Below are positions 62,632-64,000 of a stretch of DNA of 64,000 nt, piece by piece. Source of the stretch: a virus. The stretch covers positions 1 to 64,000 of the IMG/VR virus record IMGVR_UViG_3300037493_003528; one strand, given 5' to 3'. The position numbers and the translations under genes were made by a program. The notes below the pieces were generated by a model. The model did no database searches. It worked only from the letters and a program-made list of their open reading frames with translations, and was not told the DNA's origin. The stretch's first letter is position 1. Every line of letters starts with the position of its first letter.

Positions 62632-64000
62632 GCACCATATCACCTGCAGAACTTGTAACTCTTAGGACAAAACATCCTCACAGTGGGAAGTTTTATTTAT
62701 CAATTTTATCTCCTACCGTTGTGTATTGTGGGAAGATATCTATTGCTATTGTTAGAGGTGCAACACAAATAACGTTATCCAACATTAGTGGTGATATTGC
62801 AAATGTTGTTGAAGGTAATACAATTTATGTTGGTATGGCGTGTGGGGATTATAGTGTTTCTATCAGACGATACAGGTCCAGAGTTGGAAATGTTATTACA
62901 GTAGACGAAAATTCTGTGGTGTGGGATGTTTCTCACTACATAACAATTCTTGATAATCATGAAGTATTCCCAATATATCCCTTTATTTCTGATACTACAC
63001 CATTTGTTTTTTACAAGGATAAGGACATAGTTTATTCAGATCAGAATACATATCCTCCTCCAGTTGCAATAGCTGGTGCTCCAAAGGTTGGTTTTCTGAC
63101 TGCTGGTATGATAACGTTCGACTTGGATGCAAGTGATAGTTATGTAATTGCTAGTGGTGCCACAATTACAACATATCACTGGGAGTGCTCCAGTGGTAGT
63201 ATAGCAAATAGTAACATTGCTGTTACAACTATTTCATTTACTGTTGCAGGGCAATATTGGTTAAAGTTAACAGTAACTGATTCCAATAATAAGTCGCAAA
63301 TAACTTATAGACGTATTTATGTGCATGAGAGAAGTGGTGTAAATGCTCCATGCCTTGATTTTGAGATTACATCTAATCCTAATGGCTCTTACGATTCTGG
63401 TTGGAGTATGAGGGTGAAGTTACTGAAGGGAGCAGAACTAACAAATATATCAGATGGTACTCAGGTAGTTTTGTGGTATGAATCTTACTACGATGGTGTT
63501 GAACAGTATATTGGTGATGCTGGTAATGTTAGGTTGGTTGGATACATAAGATCTGAGACAGTTAATAGGCAATTATCGTTGGGATATGTTGAGTTTGAGG
63601 TTGCTACGATAGATGCTGTTTTGGATGCTTGTAATATGTTTAGTATATCGCTCGAAGAAAATGCTATAGTTGATACATGGTATAAATTTCCAACCACAAC
63701 ATTAACGGTTGCTAGGGCAATACACCATTTGTGGAAATGGCATAGCACTTTGTTTGAAGTATGCGATGTGTTTTTACCAGTAATAAATACCAACACAATG
63801 TCTGCATGTGATGATATGGAGAATGGAACGTTATTAACTCTTACGAGTTGGGCATATTCTAATGGTATTTATGCTAAGACATGTTGTGACAAACTTGGTA
63901 GAATGCACGTGGAAGAGGATTTGTTACTGGTGTCATTGACAAGACAAGCTGCAGTTCCTGTGGTTTTGGATATATTAGCAGTGGATAGACGTGGTGAATC
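62628..64000 (+). CDS. Large tail-tip protein with PKD-like domain (cut by window edge)
   Basis: The frame starts at ATG 62628 (ATGA overlap) and stays open to the last base, at least 457 codons. 'GFLTAGMITFDLDASDSYV' and 'ITTYHWECSSGS...TVAGQYWLKLTVTDSNNKSQ' around residues 155-225 are a PKD/Ig-like domain. The rest is beta-rich with a helical 'AIHHLWKWHSTLFEVCD' piece. Likely a tail-tip or receptor-associated protein. It runs off the right edge, so its true length is unknown. Confidence 0.7.
   Translation, partial: MSTISPAELVTLRTKHPHSGKFYLSILSPTVVYCGKISIAIVRGATQITLSNISGDIANVVEGNTIYVGMACGDYSVSIRRYRSRVGNVITVDENSVVWDVSHYITILDNHEVFPIYPFISDTTPFVFYKDKDIVYSDQNTYPPPVAIAGAPKVGFLTAGMITFDLDASDSYVIASGATITTYHWECSSGSIANSNIAVTTISFTVAGQYWLKLTVTDSNNKSQITYRRIYVHERSGVNAPCLDFEITSNPNGSYDSGWSMRVKLLKGAELTNISDGTQVVLWYESYYDGVEQYIGDAGNVRLVGYIRSETVNRQLSLGYVEFEVATIDAVLDACNMFSISLEENAIVDTWYKFPTTTLTVARAIHHLWKWHSTLFEVCDVFLPVINTNTMSACDDMENGTLLTLTSWAYSNGIYAKTCCDKLGRMHVEEDLLLVSLTRQAAVPVVLDILAVDRRGE

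Overview
This window is an internal piece of a large, AT-rich tailed-phage genome. All genes I could support lie on the + strand and are tightly packed, many joined by ATGA or TAATG stop/start overlaps. A terminase, portal, MuF-like protein, prohead protease, major capsid protein, tail chaperone with a frameshift and tape measure are all present. No tail-sheath gene is visible, which fits a siphovirus better than a myovirus. A GH25 endolysin with an SH3-like tail, GAGG-type ribosome binding sites and Bacillus-like collagen repeats point to a Gram-positive (Bacillota-type) host; this is an inference.

Layout. 1-11.3 kb: nucleotide and DNA metabolism. It starts with the end of a P-loop kinase and a 5-hmdU DNA kinase/pyrophosphorylase-type protein, then an Nmad1-like protein, a uracil-DNA glycosylase fused to PolA, dCTP deaminase, a possible UvsY, SSB, SbcD, RecA, a FEN-type exonuclease, a RuvC-like resolvase and a sigma factor. 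11.3-24.1 kb: small unknown genes, the large terminase, and a run of proteins with unrelated C-terminal domains that share one N-terminal Gly/His peptide (consensus SFPDHKGIPGHQGGSLPR). 24.1-26.7 kb: a sugar-transferase-like protein, methyltransferases and small genes. 26.7-38.3 kb: collagen-like fibres, a 1503-residue adhesin, lectin-like and kelch-like proteins. 38.3-45 kb: glycosyltransferase, lysis genes, a DUF2829/Tad2-like gene, sugar and methyl transferases, and a thymidylate-synthase-like enzyme. 45.2-64 kb: head genes, two more glycosyltransferases, two more tagged proteins, then tail genes running off the right edge.

How it works together. The hmdU-kinase pair, Nmad1, dCTP deaminase, the UDG-polymerase and the thymidylate-synthase-like enzyme together suggest that this phage replaces or hypermodifies thymine. 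The tagged proteins include likely ADP-ribosyltransferases, a metallopeptidase, a papain/transglutaminase-like protein, a HipA/PI3K-like kinase and a zeta-type kinase. They look like an effector arsenal carrying a common sorting or processing signal, possibly packaged in the capsid and injected. Two anti-defence candidates stand out: a solitary type I-C-like CRISPR repeat at 59003-59035 just before the tail chaperone gene, and the Tad2-like gene at 41910.
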